Part shown: piece after piece, positions 18,518-27,378 of the stretch
Layout of the letters: the number at the start of each line of letters is the position of its first letter
Position numbering within the stretch: position 1 is the stretch's first letter
Assembly: GCA_963422445.2 (NCBI GenBank)
Contig: OY729512.2
Span: 3,534,001 to 3,598,000 of the forward strand
Source of the DNA: G963422445 sp963422445
Lineage (GTDB): Bacteria > Pseudomonadota > Alphaproteobacteria > Thalassobaculales > Thalassobaculaceae
Reading direction: 5' to 3'
DNA: 64,000 nucleotides
Made by a program: the position numbers and the translations under genes
Notes under the pieces: model-generated
The model's database searches: none
What the model was told of the DNA's origin: nothing
What the model saw: the letters and a program-made list of their open reading frames with translations, nothing else

Positions 18518-20209
18518 TTGGATTTTGAAACAAGCGAAGACCAACGTCTTGCTGGCCACGTGCTGGTCGACTCACTCAGGGTTCATGGCGTCGACATGAT
18601 ATTTGGCGTACCCGGAGAAAGCTATCTTGCGGTCCTCGATGGTTTGCAGGATGCCAACAGCATCCGGACCATTATCTGCCGTCAGGAAGGGGGTGCCGCA
18701 ATGATGGCCGAAGCCTATGGCAAGCTGACAGGCCGCCCCGGCGTCTGTCTCGTCACACGCGGGCCTGGCGCTACCAATGCCAGCTCCGGCGTCCATGTCG
18801 GACTGCAGGATTCCACCCCGATGGTGATTCTGATCGGCCAGGTCGGCCGCGAAATGATGGACCGGGAAGCATTCCAGGAGATCGATTATCGCCGCATGTA
18901 CGGTGAACTTGCCAAATGGGTCGCGCAGATCGAGGATGCATCGCGAATTCCCGAATATCTAAGCCGCGCATTTCATACCGCCACATCCGGTCGCCCCGGG
19001 CCGGTGGTCCTGGCCTTGCCGGAAGACATGTTGACCGATCACATCGTGCCATGTCGTGCCGATTCCTATCGTCGTGTCGAAGCCCATCCCGGCGCTGCCG
19101 ATCTTGCCCGATTGCGCGATATGCTGGCGAGCGCGAAAGCCCCTTTCATGATTGTTGGAGGCGGTGGCTGGGACCGGGAGGCTTGCGAGCGGATCCAGGT
19201 GTTTTCGGAGGCCAACCAGTTGCCGGTCGGCTGCTCGTTCAGATGTCAGGACTATTTCGATAACCGCCATCCGAACTATGCCGGACATATCGGCATCGGT
19301 CTGCCTGAGCCCTTGAGACGCAGAATCACCCGCAGCGATCTGCTTATCGTGGTCGGTGCCCGGCTCGGCGAGATCACGACCGGCGGTTACAGCCTGCTCG
19401 ATATCCCGCGGCCGAATCCGGCCCTGGTGCATGTGCATCCGGGTGCGGAGGAGCTTGGACGCGTTTATCAGGCCGATCTTCCGATCAATGCAGGGCCCCG
19501 GGCCTTTGCCGAAGCGCTGTCCAGGTTTGAGCCCATCGCCGCCCCGGTCTGGGCGGCTGGCACTGCGGCCGGGCATCGCGACTATCTTGACACGTTGAAG
19601 CCGAAGCCGATTCCGGGCTCGGTGCAAATGGGTGAAATCGCGTGCTGGCTGAACCAAACGCTTCCCGACGATGTCCTGATCTGCAACGGCGCCGGCAATT
19701 ACGCGACTTGGATGCACCGGTTTTTTCAGTACCGCGGGTACCGCAATCAGCTGGCACCGACCAGCGGTTCAATGGGCTATGGGTTGCCCGCGGCCGTCGC
19801 GGCCAAACTGGTGCACCCCGAACGGACCGTGGTCAGCATGAATGGTGACGGCTGCTTCATGATGCATGGTCAGGAACTGGCGACGGCGATGCAATATGGC
19901 GCCAACATCATTGTGATCGTCGTCAACAACAACATGCTCGGAACGATCCGGATGCATCAGGAACGCGAGTACCCGGGCCGAACCGCGAATACCGGATTGC
20001 GCAATCCGGACTTTGCCGCCCTGGCGCGAGCCTATGGCGCCAATGGTGAAACCGTGACCCGTACCGAGGAGTTTCAGCCAGCCTTTGAACGGGCGCTTGA
20101 CGCAGATGTTGCGAGCCTCATTGAAATCCGGATTGACCCTGAAGCGATCACGCCAACGACCACCCTGTCGGAAATCCGCGCCACGGCGCTGGCCCGCGCC
20201 GGCCTGTAG
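18518..20209 (+). CDS. thiamine-diphosphate enzyme, acetolactate synthase large-subunit-like
   Basis: A 563-residue ThDP-dependent enzyme with the three-domain layout of acetolactate synthase and related lyases. The N-terminal Pyr domain has the activating glutamate at residue 57 (CRQEGGAAMMAEAYG). A central domain contains VVGARLGE, and the C-terminal PP domain holds the ThDP motif from NGDGCFMM to VVNNN. I prefer the TTG at 18518 because GGGAGG lies eight bases upstream; ATG codons at 18503 and 18476 would give poorly spaced or family-atypical N-termini. No ilvN-type regulatory subunit follows, so this is more likely a catabolic or glyoxylate/keto-acid enzyme than the biosynthetic one. The exact reaction cannot be told. 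Confidence 0.85.
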   Translation: MDFETSEDQRLAGHVLVDSLRVHGVDMIFGVPGESYLAVLDGLQDANSIRTIICRQEGGAAMMAEAYGKLTGRPGVCLVTRGPGATNASSGVHVGLQDSTPMVILIGQVGREMMDREAFQEIDYRRMYGELAKWVAQIEDASRIPEYLSRAFHTATSGRPGPVVLALPEDMLTDHIVPCRADSYRRVEAHPGAADLARLRDMLASAKAPFMIVGGGGWDREACERIQVFSEANQLPVGCSFRCQDYFDNRHPNYAGHIGIGLPEPLRRRITRSDLLIVVGARLGEITTGGYSLLDIPRPNPALVHVHPGAEELGRVYQADLPINAGPRAFAEALSRFEPIAAPVWAAGTAAGHRDYLDTLKPKPIPGSVQMGEIACWLNQTLPDDVLICNGAGNYATWMHRFFQYRGYRNQLAPTSGSMGYGLPAAVAAKLVHPERTVVSMNGDGCFMMHGQELATAMQYGANIIVIVVNNNMLGTIRMHQEREYPGRTANTGLRNPDFAALARAYGANGETVTRTEEFQPAFERALDADVASLIEIRIDPEAITPTTTLSEIRATALARAGL

Positions 20210-20224
20210 CCGGGTGCAGACCAG

Positions 20225-20695
20225 TCATTCGGACCGTGGCCGCCAGCGCCAGCGTCCGCGGCCGGCATGCTCGACAAGTTTCTGACGCTGTTCAGGCGTC
20301 AGCACTTTCGCAACCTCGAGCATGAAGACGTGGTGCAGGGCCTGCATATTGGTCCGTTGGTCCCGACGCTTCCGCAACGCGTCCGCATACACTGCTGGGT
20401 CAAACGGATCGGCGGCAAGGGCGGCGTGAAGTCTTCGATGCAATCGTCTGGCCTCAGCGCGTAACGGTTTGATCGCTGCCTTGTGCTTCAGCCAGAGGGT
20501 TTCAACCTGTGGCGCTGTATCCTCGTCGATTACATGTTTCAACCATGCTCCGGCATCGCCGCCCGCCATGGCGCGATCCGGCCCATGCCAATGGTGCCAG
20601 GCCCACCGGCTGGCTATGGCTCCGCCAAGAAACAGGTTGAAGGCAAGCGAAACGAACAACAGCACTGAAAGGGTCCGAGTTCGTGTCCAGGTCAT
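20225..20695 (-). CDS. periplasmic heavy-metal-sensor-like protein (CnrX/ZraP/CpxP-like)
   Basis: A 156-residue protein with one N-terminal membrane segment (residues ~8-28), followed by a His/Trp-rich stretch (WAWHHWHGPD) and a long helical periplasmic domain ending in LTPEQRQKLVEHAGRGRWRWRPR. The LTPEQR block and helical-hairpin pattern are those of the LTXXQ/CnrX periplasmic metal sensor group. It is the last gene of a four-base-overlap operon with an ECF sigma factor and a putative anti-sigma, as in cnrYXH. A metal-sensing role in releasing the sigma factor is inferred from context. Confidence 0.75.
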   Translation of the reverse strand: MTWTRTRTLSVLLFVSLAFNLFLGGAIASRWAWHHWHGPDRAMAGGDAGAWLKHVIDEDTAPQVETLWLKHKAAIKPLRAEARRLHRRLHAALAADPFDPAVYADALRKRRDQRTNMQALHHVFMLEVAKVLTPEQRQKLVEHAGRGRWRWRPRSE

Positions 20696-21135
20696 TGCGG
20701 GGCCTCCTCAATCATGCCGCCGGCAGCGGCGATAAGATCGATGTGACTTTCTGTTACCTCGGCCACAACCATGCTCTCCTCCAGAGGAACAGTGATGCCG
20801 GTAACGAGCCCGAACAACGCTGCGGCGGCCAACCCGGCCGCTGGCTGCCAGAGCCCGCCAAATGGCCACAATGTCCGCAGCAGGGAACCGGGCCCGGTCG
20901 TTGTGTTGCCAGGAATACGCTCGATCCTGTCGCGAAATGCGGTGTCGGCCGGGGTTACGACATCCTGTGACAGGAGCGCGTCCAGCGCGGCTTCGCGTCG
21001 AATGGCCTGGCCGCTTTCGAAAGATTGCTTCAACAAGGCTATCGCAGCCGCCCGTTTTTCGACCGGCCAACGGTCCGGATCGCTGCCATAGGCGGCGATC
21101 AGTTCCAGCAAGCGCTGTTCCGTCATTTCGCTCAT
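20692..21135 (-). CDS. small membrane protein between ECF sigma and sensor, putative anti-sigma factor
   Basis: A 147-residue protein with a predicted cytoplasmic helical N-terminus carrying an AYGSDPDRWPVEKRAAA block and one hydrophobic segment near residues 98-118. Similar DPxRWP-type proteins sit next to ECF sigma genes in alphaproteobacteria, as far as I recall. Its stop overlaps the sensor gene start and its start overlaps the sigma gene stop by four bases each, so stoichiometric expression with both is likely. Topology (cytoplasmic N-terminus, short periplasmic tail) fits a membrane anti-sigma such as CnrY, but no zinc-anti-sigma HxxxCxxC motif is present. Confidence 0.65.
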   Translation of the reverse strand: MSEMTEQRLLELIAAYGSDPDRWPVEKRAAAIALLKQSFESGQAIRREAALDALLSQDVVTPADTAFRDRIERIPGNTTTGPGSLLRTLWPFGGLWQPAAGLAAAALFGLVTGITVPLEESMVVAEVTESHIDLIAAAGGMIEEAPQ

Positions 21136-21701
21136 TGCAGTCCTCCCAACAGGTCTGGTGCGTCTTCGGTAAGGTCGGTACGGAGTTGACGGCGGCCTCG
21201 GGACAGAAGGGATTCGAGGGCTTCACATGATGTATTCATGACTTGTGCCGCCTCCGCGCCGGTCAACTCCTGGAAATGGACCAGCAGAATCGCATGCCGC
21301 TGGCGTTCCGGTAATCTGTTGAGCGCGATCCGCAGACGGCGGGCGACATCGCGGTCGTGCAATTCTCGATCGACCGGTTTTTCGGAGCTTGAAATATCCA
21401 GGGTCTCGACGGGTACCGTCGCCCGGCGTTTGCGAAGCCGGTCGATGCACAGATTGTAGGTAATCCTGTGCAGCCAGGTTCCAATTGCCGCCCGGGATTC
21501 CCAGCGCCCGGCTTTACGCCAGAGTCGCAGGAAGCATTCCTGAACGACGTCTTCCGCGTCTCCGCGATCGCGCAGCATCCGGGTCGCCAGGGCGAGCAAA
21601 CGGTCAACATGGCGGTTGCTGACAAGGCGAAAGGCAACCGGATCGCCATCGGCGATCCGGGCTAGGAGATGGGACTCGCACGGGTCTGGCGCGTCTGTCA
21701 T
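21132..21701 (-). CDS. RNA polymerase sigma factor, ECF subfamily
   Basis: A 189-residue group 4 sigma factor. Region 2 includes the core-binding DAEDVVQECFLRLW block (residues ~48-62) and the -10 recognition segment IGTWLHRITYNLCIDRLRKRR (~73-93). Region 4 has LPERQRHAILLVHFQELTGAEAAQVM followed by a helix-turn-helix recognition segment ending LLSRGRRQLR (~134-175). It is cotranscribed with the EF-hand protein upstream (43-base gap) and the putative anti-sigma and sensor genes downstream. A self-regulated, envelope-signal-responsive role is likely. I did not locate a repeat of its target promoter with confidence. Confidence 0.9.
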   Translation of the reverse strand: MTDAPDPCESHLLARIADGDPVAFRLVSNRHVDRLLALATRMLRDRGDAEDVVQECFLRLWRKAGRWESRAAIGTWLHRITYNLCIDRLRKRRATVPVETLDISSSEKPVDRELHDRDVARRLRIALNRLPERQRHAILLVHFQELTGAEAAQVMNTSCEALESLLSRGRRQLRTDLTEDAPDLLGGLQ

Positions 21702-21743
21702 TGGGACTGCCTTACGACGCGTTGCCGGGCAGGGGTACGGTGG

Positions 21744-22217
21744 TCAGTTCCGGTGCCGCCTGCCGTGGTGGCAAGATTTGTGATGTTTGAAATGCCGGCC
21801 GGCCGATTTGATTTCGTCCCGGTCGATCGCGCCATCGTGATTCTTGTCGAGTCGGTGCAGCCAGCGGTCATGGCGGGCAAACTCTTCGATATCCACGCTG
21901 CCATTGCCATCGGTGTCCATCAACGCAAGCCTTTTCGTCAGACGTGGCAAACGCCAGACCGCCAGCGCGGTATCCAGTTCCGTTGCGGAAATCGCGCCAT
22001 CGTTATTGCTATCGGTGGTAGCGAACCTGGACTTGCGCTCGTCATAGATCTCGCTTCGGGAGACCTGTCCATCCCCGTCCGCGTCCGCGGCGGCGAACTG
22101 TTCCGCGATCAGCGCTTTCATCGCGCTCTTGCCTTGGTCATGGCCGAGTGCTGCGGTCATCGGGGTCGCGGCGAGAATTGCGACGAGAAGAAGTTTCAGG
22201 TGTATTGTCATGGTCAT
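21744..22217 (-). CDS. exported EF-hand calcium-binding protein with four EF loops and a His-rich tail
   Basis: Starting at the ATG at 22217 (AAGGAG six bases upstream) gives 157 residues with a signal peptide (residues 1-25, cleavage after ALG). Four canonical 12-residue EF loops follow: DADGDGQVSRSE (45-56), DSNNDGAISATE (69-80), DTDGNGSVDIEE (101-112) and DKNHDGAIDRDE (124-135). Each has D/N at 1, 3, 5 and E at 12. The C-terminus is histidine-rich with a cysteine (HFKHHKSCHHGRRH), suggesting a second, transition-metal site. It heads the ECF sigma operon and may be the sensor input or a target. Longer upstream starts would destroy the signal peptide and are rejected. Confidence 0.85.
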   Translation of the reverse strand: MTMTIHLKLLLVAILAATPMTAALGHDQGKSAMKALIAEQFAAADADGDGQVSRSEIYDERKSRFATTDSNNDGAISATELDTALAVWRLPRLTKRLALMDTDGNGSVDIEEFARHDRWLHRLDKNHDGAIDRDEIKSAGRHFKHHKSCHHGRRHRN

Positions 22218-22405
22218 GCGCTCCTTGCGGTGGGTCGTGAATGCCGGCCATGCCGGCCCGAACTCTCCTTGAACGTTGACGATTGCGGAATCCGTCGCCC
22301 CCGGATCGTTCTTTGTCGGCCGGGATAACGCCATGGTCTTTCGCCGCTTCACCGGAGACTATAGGGTGTCACCGATTGCCCGACACGCCTTGCGGAGGAA
22401 AACAC

Positions 22406-23338
22406 ATGGCCGCGTCCGATAAAGTCATCATCACATGCGCCGTCACCGGATCCATTCACACCCCGACGATGAGCCCGCATCTGCCGATTACACCGGACGA
22501 GATTGCCGAAGCGTCGATCGGCGCTTGGGAGGCCGGTGCTTCGATCATTCATCTGCATGCCCGCAATTCCGACGGCAGCCCGACGCCCGATCCGGATGTC
22601 TTCATGGAATTCCTGCCGCGCATCAAGCAGGTCACCGACGCGGTTGTGAACATCACCACCGGTGGGGGGCATGGCATGACGCTTGCGGAACGGCTCGCTG
22701 GCCCACTACGGGCGAGCCCGGAGATGACGTCGCTCAATATGGGATCAATGAATTTCGGGCTTTTTCCGATTCTCGACAAAATGACAGAGTTCCGGCATGA
22801 GTGGGAACGCAAGCATCTTGAGAACTCTCGGGACTTTATTTTCAGAAATACATTCAAGGACATAGAATATATTCTTAAAGAATTAGGCGAGGGACATGGT
22901 GTCCGTTTCGAGTTCGAATGTTACGATATCGGGCATCTCTACAATCTTGCCCATTTTCTTGATCGGGGTCTTGTCAAGCCGCCGCTCTTCGTGCAGTCGA
23001 TTTTCGGCATTCTCGGCGGCGTTGGCGCCGACGAGGAAAATCTGATGCATTCCCGGCGTATCGCCAACAAGCTGTTTGGTGATGACTACCAATGGTCGGT
23101 TCTTGCCGCCGGCCGCCACCAGATGAATTTCGTGACCATGGCGGCCATGCTCGGTGGCAATGTTCGTGTCGGACTTGAAGACAGTCTCTATATCGCAAAG
23201 GGCAAGCTGGCCGAATCGAACCGGGATCAGGTCGCCAAGATCCGCCGCATCATCGAGGATCTCTCGCTCGAGGTCGCAACGCCGACCGAGGCCCGCGCGA
23301 TGCTCGGCCTGAAGGGCGGCGACATGGTCAAGTTCTGA
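22406..23338 (+). CDS. beta-keto acid cleavage enzyme (BKACE, DUF849)
   Basis: A 310-residue BKACE-family protein. Founding member Kce cleaves 3-keto-5-aminohexanoate with acetyl-CoA, releasing acetoacetate and a CoA ester. The ATG at 22406 is preceded by GCGGAGGAA. Visible landmarks are the N-terminal strand KVIITCAVTGS, the metal-binding HLHAR block (~residues 50-54) followed by DGSPTPDP, the NITTGGG loop, and the C-terminal VGLEDSLY segment. The CoA-transferase genes just downstream suggest the product enters CoA-ester metabolism. The specific keto acid is not predictable from the sequence. Confidence 0.9.
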   Translation: MAASDKVIITCAVTGSIHTPTMSPHLPITPDEIAEASIGAWEAGASIIHLHARNSDGSPTPDPDVFMEFLPRIKQVTDAVVNITTGGGHGMTLAERLAGPLRASPEMTSLNMGSMNFGLFPILDKMTEFRHEWERKHLENSRDFIFRNTFKDIEYILKELGEGHGVRFEFECYDIGHLYNLAHFLDRGLVKPPLFVQSIFGILGGVGADEENLMHSRRIANKLFGDDYQWSVLAAGRHQMNFVTMAAMLGGNVRVGLEDSLYIAKGKLAESNRDQVAKIRRIIEDLSLEVATPTEARAMLGLKGGDMVKF

Positions 23339-23386
23339 TACGTCCGGAACAGAGACGCATCACGCGCGACAGGGAACGGATCACGG

Positions 23387-23758
23387 ATGCGGAAATACAC
23401 CGGAAGCTGTCATTGCGACACTGTGCGTTTTGAAATCATCAAGCCTTCGCCGATCGGCCGACTGACTGACTGCAACTGTTCGATCTGCACGAAGAAGGGG
23501 ATTCTCCATTGTCCGACCGAGGACGAGGAGTTGACTTTGTTGGCAGGCGCCGATGCGCTCGTCCTGTATCAGTTCGGCAGCGGTTTGGCCGAACACAGAT
23601 TCTGTTGCCGTTGTGGCATTCATGTCCTTGGCCGGCCGCGCTCGCATCCCGAACGCCACACCGTGAATGCTCGTTGTCTCGACGATTTCGAAGCCATTGC
23701 GGCGACGGCGCAAATCCTGCCATTCGACGGCCGACATCATCCGAAGGACCGGGGCTGA
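23387..23758 (+). CDS. GFA-domain (glutathione-dependent formaldehyde-activating family) zinc protein
   Basis: A 123-residue GFA/CENP-V family protein with the expected zinc ligands: GSCHC (Cys8, Cys10), CNCSIC (Cys29, 31, 34) and FCCRCG in the C-terminal half. The family binds zinc and often glutathione; many members have no tested activity and the formaldehyde role of the founder does not extend to all. It lies 48 bases after the BKACE gene and in the same direction, followed by the CoA-transferase genes, so it probably belongs to the same transcription unit. Confidence 0.85.
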   Translation: MRKYTGSCHCDTVRFEIIKPSPIGRLTDCNCSICTKKGILHCPTEDEELTLLAGADALVLYQFGSGLAEHRFCCRCGIHVLGRPRSHPERHTVNARCLDDFEAIAATAQILPFDGRHHPKDRG

Positions 23759-23883
23759 AACCGCGAGGCCCGGATATCGCGGGATGGTCACGGCCGGCAA
23801 TTCGGGTGCGCCAAGAAATTGCTACCGTCAGCGGCTGGCAATACGTAAACTGGATACGGTCAACTTGTGAGGATCTTGCCGCT

Positions 23884-24717
23884 ATGCTTGCAACCCAGCT
23901 CTCTGTCGACGCCCTCGTCGAACGTATTCCCGACGGCGCCAAGGTCGCCTTGCCACCGGATTACTCATTCTGCGCCATGGAGGCTGCCCGTGGCCTGATC
24001 AGGCGTGGCGCCAGGGATCTGCATCTCGTCGGAGTGCCGGCAATGGGGTTTCAGGCCGATCTCCTGATCGGTGCCGGCTGCGTGAGCACGGTGGAAACGG
24101 CGGCGGTGACGCTGTCGGAATATGGTCCAGCGCCGCGCTTTACGGCGGCGGTGAAGGATGCGTCGATTCACATGATGGATGCGACCTGTCCGGCGATTCA
24201 TGCCGCGCTGCAGGCGGCCGAGAAAGGGATCCCGTTCATACCGTTGCGCGGCATGATCGGCTCGGACGTCCTCCGCCTGCGCGACGATTGGAAAGTTGGC
24301 GAGAATCCTTTCGCGGAGAATGATCCGATCGTCCTGCTGCCGGCGCTGAAACCCGATGTAGCGCTGATTCATTCCCCGTTCGGGGATCGGTTTGGCAATG
24401 TCTGGATCGGAGTTCGGCGCGAGTTGATGCTGATGGCGCATGCCGCGGCCGAGACCTATGTGACGGTCGAGGAGATCGTCGAGGGCAATCTGATGGATGA
24501 TGAGCGGATCAAGGCAGGCACAATACCGGGTCTTTACGTGACAGCAATGGCTGAAGCGAAACAGGGAGCCTGGCCGATCGGCATGCCTGGCGGCTACGAT
24601 GCCGATCACGTTCATCTGGCGCATTATATGGCGTTGGCAGGGAGTCAGGAAGGATTTCAGCGTTATCTCGACGAGGTCGTGTTTGTCGGCGGAAATGCCG
24701 CGATTGCCGCCGAGTAG
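23884..24717 (+). CDS. CoA-transferase family I, alpha subunit (GctA/IpdA-like)
   Basis: A 277-residue alpha subunit of a two-chain CoA-transferase-type enzyme. The ATG at 23884 is chosen because the long upstream open frame runs through the GFA gene. The family fold shows in the N-terminal VDALVERIPDGAKVALP segment, the PLRGMIGSDVLR substrate-loop block and FGDRFGNVWIG. It is followed four bases later by the beta subunit. Close homologs act either as transferases or, like IpdAB, as ring-opening hydrolases, and the sequence does not decide between them. Confidence 0.82.
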   Translation: MLATQLSVDALVERIPDGAKVALPPDYSFCAMEAARGLIRRGARDLHLVGVPAMGFQADLLIGAGCVSTVETAAVTLSEYGPAPRFTAAVKDASIHMMDATCPAIHAALQAAEKGIPFIPLRGMIGSDVLRLRDDWKVGENPFAENDPIVLLPALKPDVALIHSPFGDRFGNVWIGVRRELMLMAHAAAETYVTVEEIVEGNLMDDERIKAGTIPGLYVTAMAEAKQGAWPIGMPGGYDADHVHLAHYMALAGSQEGFQRYLDEVVFVGGNAAIAAE

Positions 24718-24721
24718 ATCC

Positions 24722-25465
24722 ATGGACACCGTTGCGCTGGAAGAGATTCTGATCGGCGTCATCGCGTCCAATCTCGACGGCCTTGGCCATGTCGCGGTCG
24801 GGGCGTCGTCACCGATTCCCGGTGCCGCCGCATTCCTCGCCCGATCACGCAGCGCCGGCCGGATGCGGGTTTCGGTCCTTGGCAGCGAGAAGAACAATTT
24901 CTTCTCCGATGGCGGAAAGGAAATATTCGATGTGGCCGGGGAAGGGCGGATGGATGCCTTTTTCCTTTCCGGCGCGCAGATCGACGGCATGGCGAATATC
25001 AACCTTGTGTCGGTCGGAGATTACCGTCGTCCGAAAGCGCGGTTTCCCGGGTCGTTCGGATCCGCCTATCTCTATTATCTCGTGCCCAGGGTCATCCTGT
25101 TCCGTCTTGAGCATACGCCGCGAACCCTGGTCGAGAAGGTCGATTTCATCAGCGCGCCCGGGTTTTCGGACGACAATGTCCATCGGCCGGGCGGACCGTA
25201 CAAGCTGATCACCGACCGTTGCCTGTTCAAGGTCGACAAGCAGCGGCGCCGGTTCTGCCTCGAAAGCCTGCATCCCGGCCATACGCTCGACGAAATCCAC
25301 GAGCAGACCGGGTTTACCTTCGACTTGCCGGTCGGTGGAGTTCCGGCGACGCCGGTGCCCGACCCGGCGACGCTGGCGACGATTCGCGGTCCGGTGGCCG
25401 AAGAAATAGCCGAAATCTATCCGGCCTTTGCCGCCAGGGTGTTCGACGTCGGACGTGCCGCCTGA
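24722..25465 (+). CDS. CoA-transferase family I, beta subunit
   Basis: A 247-residue beta subunit beginning at the ATG four bases after the alpha-subunit stop. The N-terminus (ILIGVIASNL, then HVAVGASSPIPGAAAFLARS) and the SGAQIDGMANIN block are typical of the glutaconate CoA-transferase/IpdB branch. I cannot confidently place the catalytic glutamate used by true transferases, so an IpdB-like hydrolase is possible. Together with BKACE and the CaiB-type transferase it forms a CoA-ester catabolic cluster. Confidence 0.8.
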   Translation: MDTVALEEILIGVIASNLDGLGHVAVGASSPIPGAAAFLARSRSAGRMRVSVLGSEKNNFFSDGGKEIFDVAGEGRMDAFFLSGAQIDGMANINLVSVGDYRRPKARFPGSFGSAYLYYLVPRVILFRLEHTPRTLVEKVDFISAPGFSDDNVHRPGGPYKLITDRCLFKVDKQRRRFCLESLHPGHTLDEIHEQTGFTFDLPVGGVPATPVPDPATLATIRGPVAEEIAEIYPAFAARVFDVGRAA

Positions 25466-25561
25466 CGGATCGTCCGCGGCCCATCTGCCGGATTTGATGC
25501 GGTAACCCGGCCGGACAGCCCGACAGAATTGCGAAAACAGGAATGGTGTTGGTGTTCTGAC

Positions 25562-26773
25562 ATGAGCGAGAGGCAACACGGCGGCACGCTCGCCGGACTC
25601 AAGGTGGTTGATTGTACGCGGGTGCTTGGCGGTCCCTACTGCACGCAGATGCTTGGAGACCACGGCGCAGAAATCATCAAGGTCGAGCCCCCGCAAGGCG
25701 ACGAGGTGCGGGATTGGGGGCCGCCATTTCATGAGGACGACGCGTCCTACTTCATCGGGGTCAATCGGAACAAGCGGTCAATTGGCCTGGATCTGGCGAT
25801 GGATGCCGGCAAGACGGTCTTGCTGCGTCTGCTCGAAGGGGCTGATGTCCTGATAGAAAACTACAAGACCGGTTCGATGGAACGCTGGGGCCTCGGCTAC
25901 GAAGAGGTCCTGAGGCAAAAGTTTCCAAAACTCGTGCATTGCCGGATCTCCGGTTTCGGCGCCGATGGTCCGTATGGCGGCTTTCCCGGTTATGACGGCA
26001 TTATCCAGGCCATGGTTGGACATTTTTCGGTCAACGGCGCGCCCGCCTCCGGTCCGACGCGGCTTGGCCTGGCGGTGGTCGATATCGGAACCGGACTCTA
26101 TGCCGGCAATGCGATCCTGATGGCCTTGTTGGAGCGCGAGCGATCAGGATCCGGTCAGTTTCTCGATATGACCCTTTACGACTGCGGCCTTGCGCTGATG
26201 CATCCGCATATTTCCAACTACCATGTATCGGGTGGCAAGGTGCCCGGACTGACAGGGAATCCGCATCCAAATATCGCGCCCTATGATCTGTTCGAAACGC
26301 GAACCTGCAAGATTTTCATCGCGGGTGGAAATGATCGCACCTGGCGGCGGCTGTGCACCGAGGTCGGCCGGCCCGAACTCGGCGATGACCCGAGATTTCG
26401 GACCAACGGAGACCGGCAGAAGAATCGCGATGTCTTGAAACAGGAACTCGCCACCGTCTTCGCGGATGTCGACGGCGAAGCGTTCGCGGAAAAACTGCTG
26501 GCCGCCGGACTACCGGTCGGGCCTGTGCGCGATACCCATGAGGTCATGACTCATCCGCACACACGCCATCGCGAGATGCGGGTTGAGAAAGACTGGTACA
26601 AGAGTTGGGGCATACCGATCAAATTCTCCCGCACGCCCGGTGCGGTGAAGACCGTACCGCCGAAATTCGGTGTGCATGGGCGGGAAATTCTCGCCGGGCA
26701 TGGCTACAGCGAGGACGAGATCGAGGCTCTGGCGCAAGAGGGTGTACTGGTGGAAACCCGGCGGCAGGTCTGA
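25562..26773 (+). CDS. CoA-transferase family III (CaiB/BaiF type)
   Basis: A 403-residue family III CoA-transferase, a group that moves CoA between acyl groups through an aspartyl intermediate and works as interlocked dimers. N-terminal landmarks are LAGLKVVDCTRVLGGPYCTQMLGDHGAEIIKVEPP. The catalytic aspartate is expected in VVDIGTGLYAG near residue 175. The C-terminal domain has the DTHEV block and ends with a short linker. The ATG at 25562 gives the usual N-terminus; a TTG eleven codons earlier is less likely. It follows the family I subunits by 96 bases. Confidence 0.88.
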   Translation: MSERQHGGTLAGLKVVDCTRVLGGPYCTQMLGDHGAEIIKVEPPQGDEVRDWGPPFHEDDASYFIGVNRNKRSIGLDLAMDAGKTVLLRLLEGADVLIENYKTGSMERWGLGYEEVLRQKFPKLVHCRISGFGADGPYGGFPGYDGIIQAMVGHFSVNGAPASGPTRLGLAVVDIGTGLYAGNAILMALLERERSGSGQFLDMTLYDCGLALMHPHISNYHVSGGKVPGLTGNPHPNIAPYDLFETRTCKIFIAGGNDRTWRRLCTEVGRPELGDDPRFRTNGDRQKNRDVLKQELATVFADVDGEAFAEKLLAAGLPVGPVRDTHEVMTHPHTRHREMRVEKDWYKSWGIPIKFSRTPGAVKTVPPKFGVHGREILAGHGYSEDEIEALAQEGVLVETRRQV

Positions 26774-26850
26774 CCATGCCTGCAATCCGGCGCTTGTCCG
26801 CGCCCCGCACATGATCTTATTCTGACGACCTCGCGTTGACGGAGGCAGAA

Positions 26851-27267
26851 ATGAAAAAGATCGTGAAAACCGATGCCGAATGGCGTACTCAGCTTGACGA
26901 AACCCAGTACAGGGTGACCCGATGTCACAGCACGGAACGCGCTTGGTCCGGCAAATACGCCAGCAACAAGGATGACGGCATTTATGCCTGTATCTGTTGC
27001 GGACAGCCGCTGTTCGACAGCAACACCAAGTTCGAGTCGGGTACTGGCTGGCCAAGCTTCTTTAGACCGATGTCCGATGAGGCCGTCGAGACCGAAGTCG
27101 ACCGGAGTTTCTTCATGACCCGTGTCGAGGTCCATTGTTCGCGCTGCGACGGACATCTCGGGCATGTCTTTGAGGATGGACCGGCGCCGACCGGATTGCG
27201 CTATTGCATGAATTCCGTGTCCCTGAACCTGGTCGACAGGGATGTTGTCGAGGAGGCTGCGGAATAA
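26851..27267 (+). CDS. msrB: peptide-methionine (R)-S-oxide reductase
   Basis: A 138-residue MsrB that repairs methionine-R-sulfoxide in proteins. The zinc site is CxxC at Cys47/Cys50 and Cys96/Cys99, the GTGWPSF block binds substrate, and the catalytic cysteine is Cys119 in RYCMNS. The start at 26851 is set by GGAGG nine bases upstream. Length matches the family. Its place among CoA-ester genes looks incidental. Confidence 0.93.
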   Translation: MKKIVKTDAEWRTQLDETQYRVTRCHSTERAWSGKYASNKDDGIYACICCGQPLFDSNTKFESGTGWPSFFRPMSDEAVETEVDRSFFMTRVEVHCSRCDGHLGHVFEDGPAPTGLRYCMNSVSLNLVDRDVVEEAAE

Positions 27268-27378
27268 CATCGCGGATATCCGTCAAACTGCCGTCCTGAC
27301 GGCTGGTGTCTTTGTGTCTGGATGAGACTCCGATACGGCAGCAATCGGTCCGGCCAATGTTTCTGGAGAGAATTCGAC

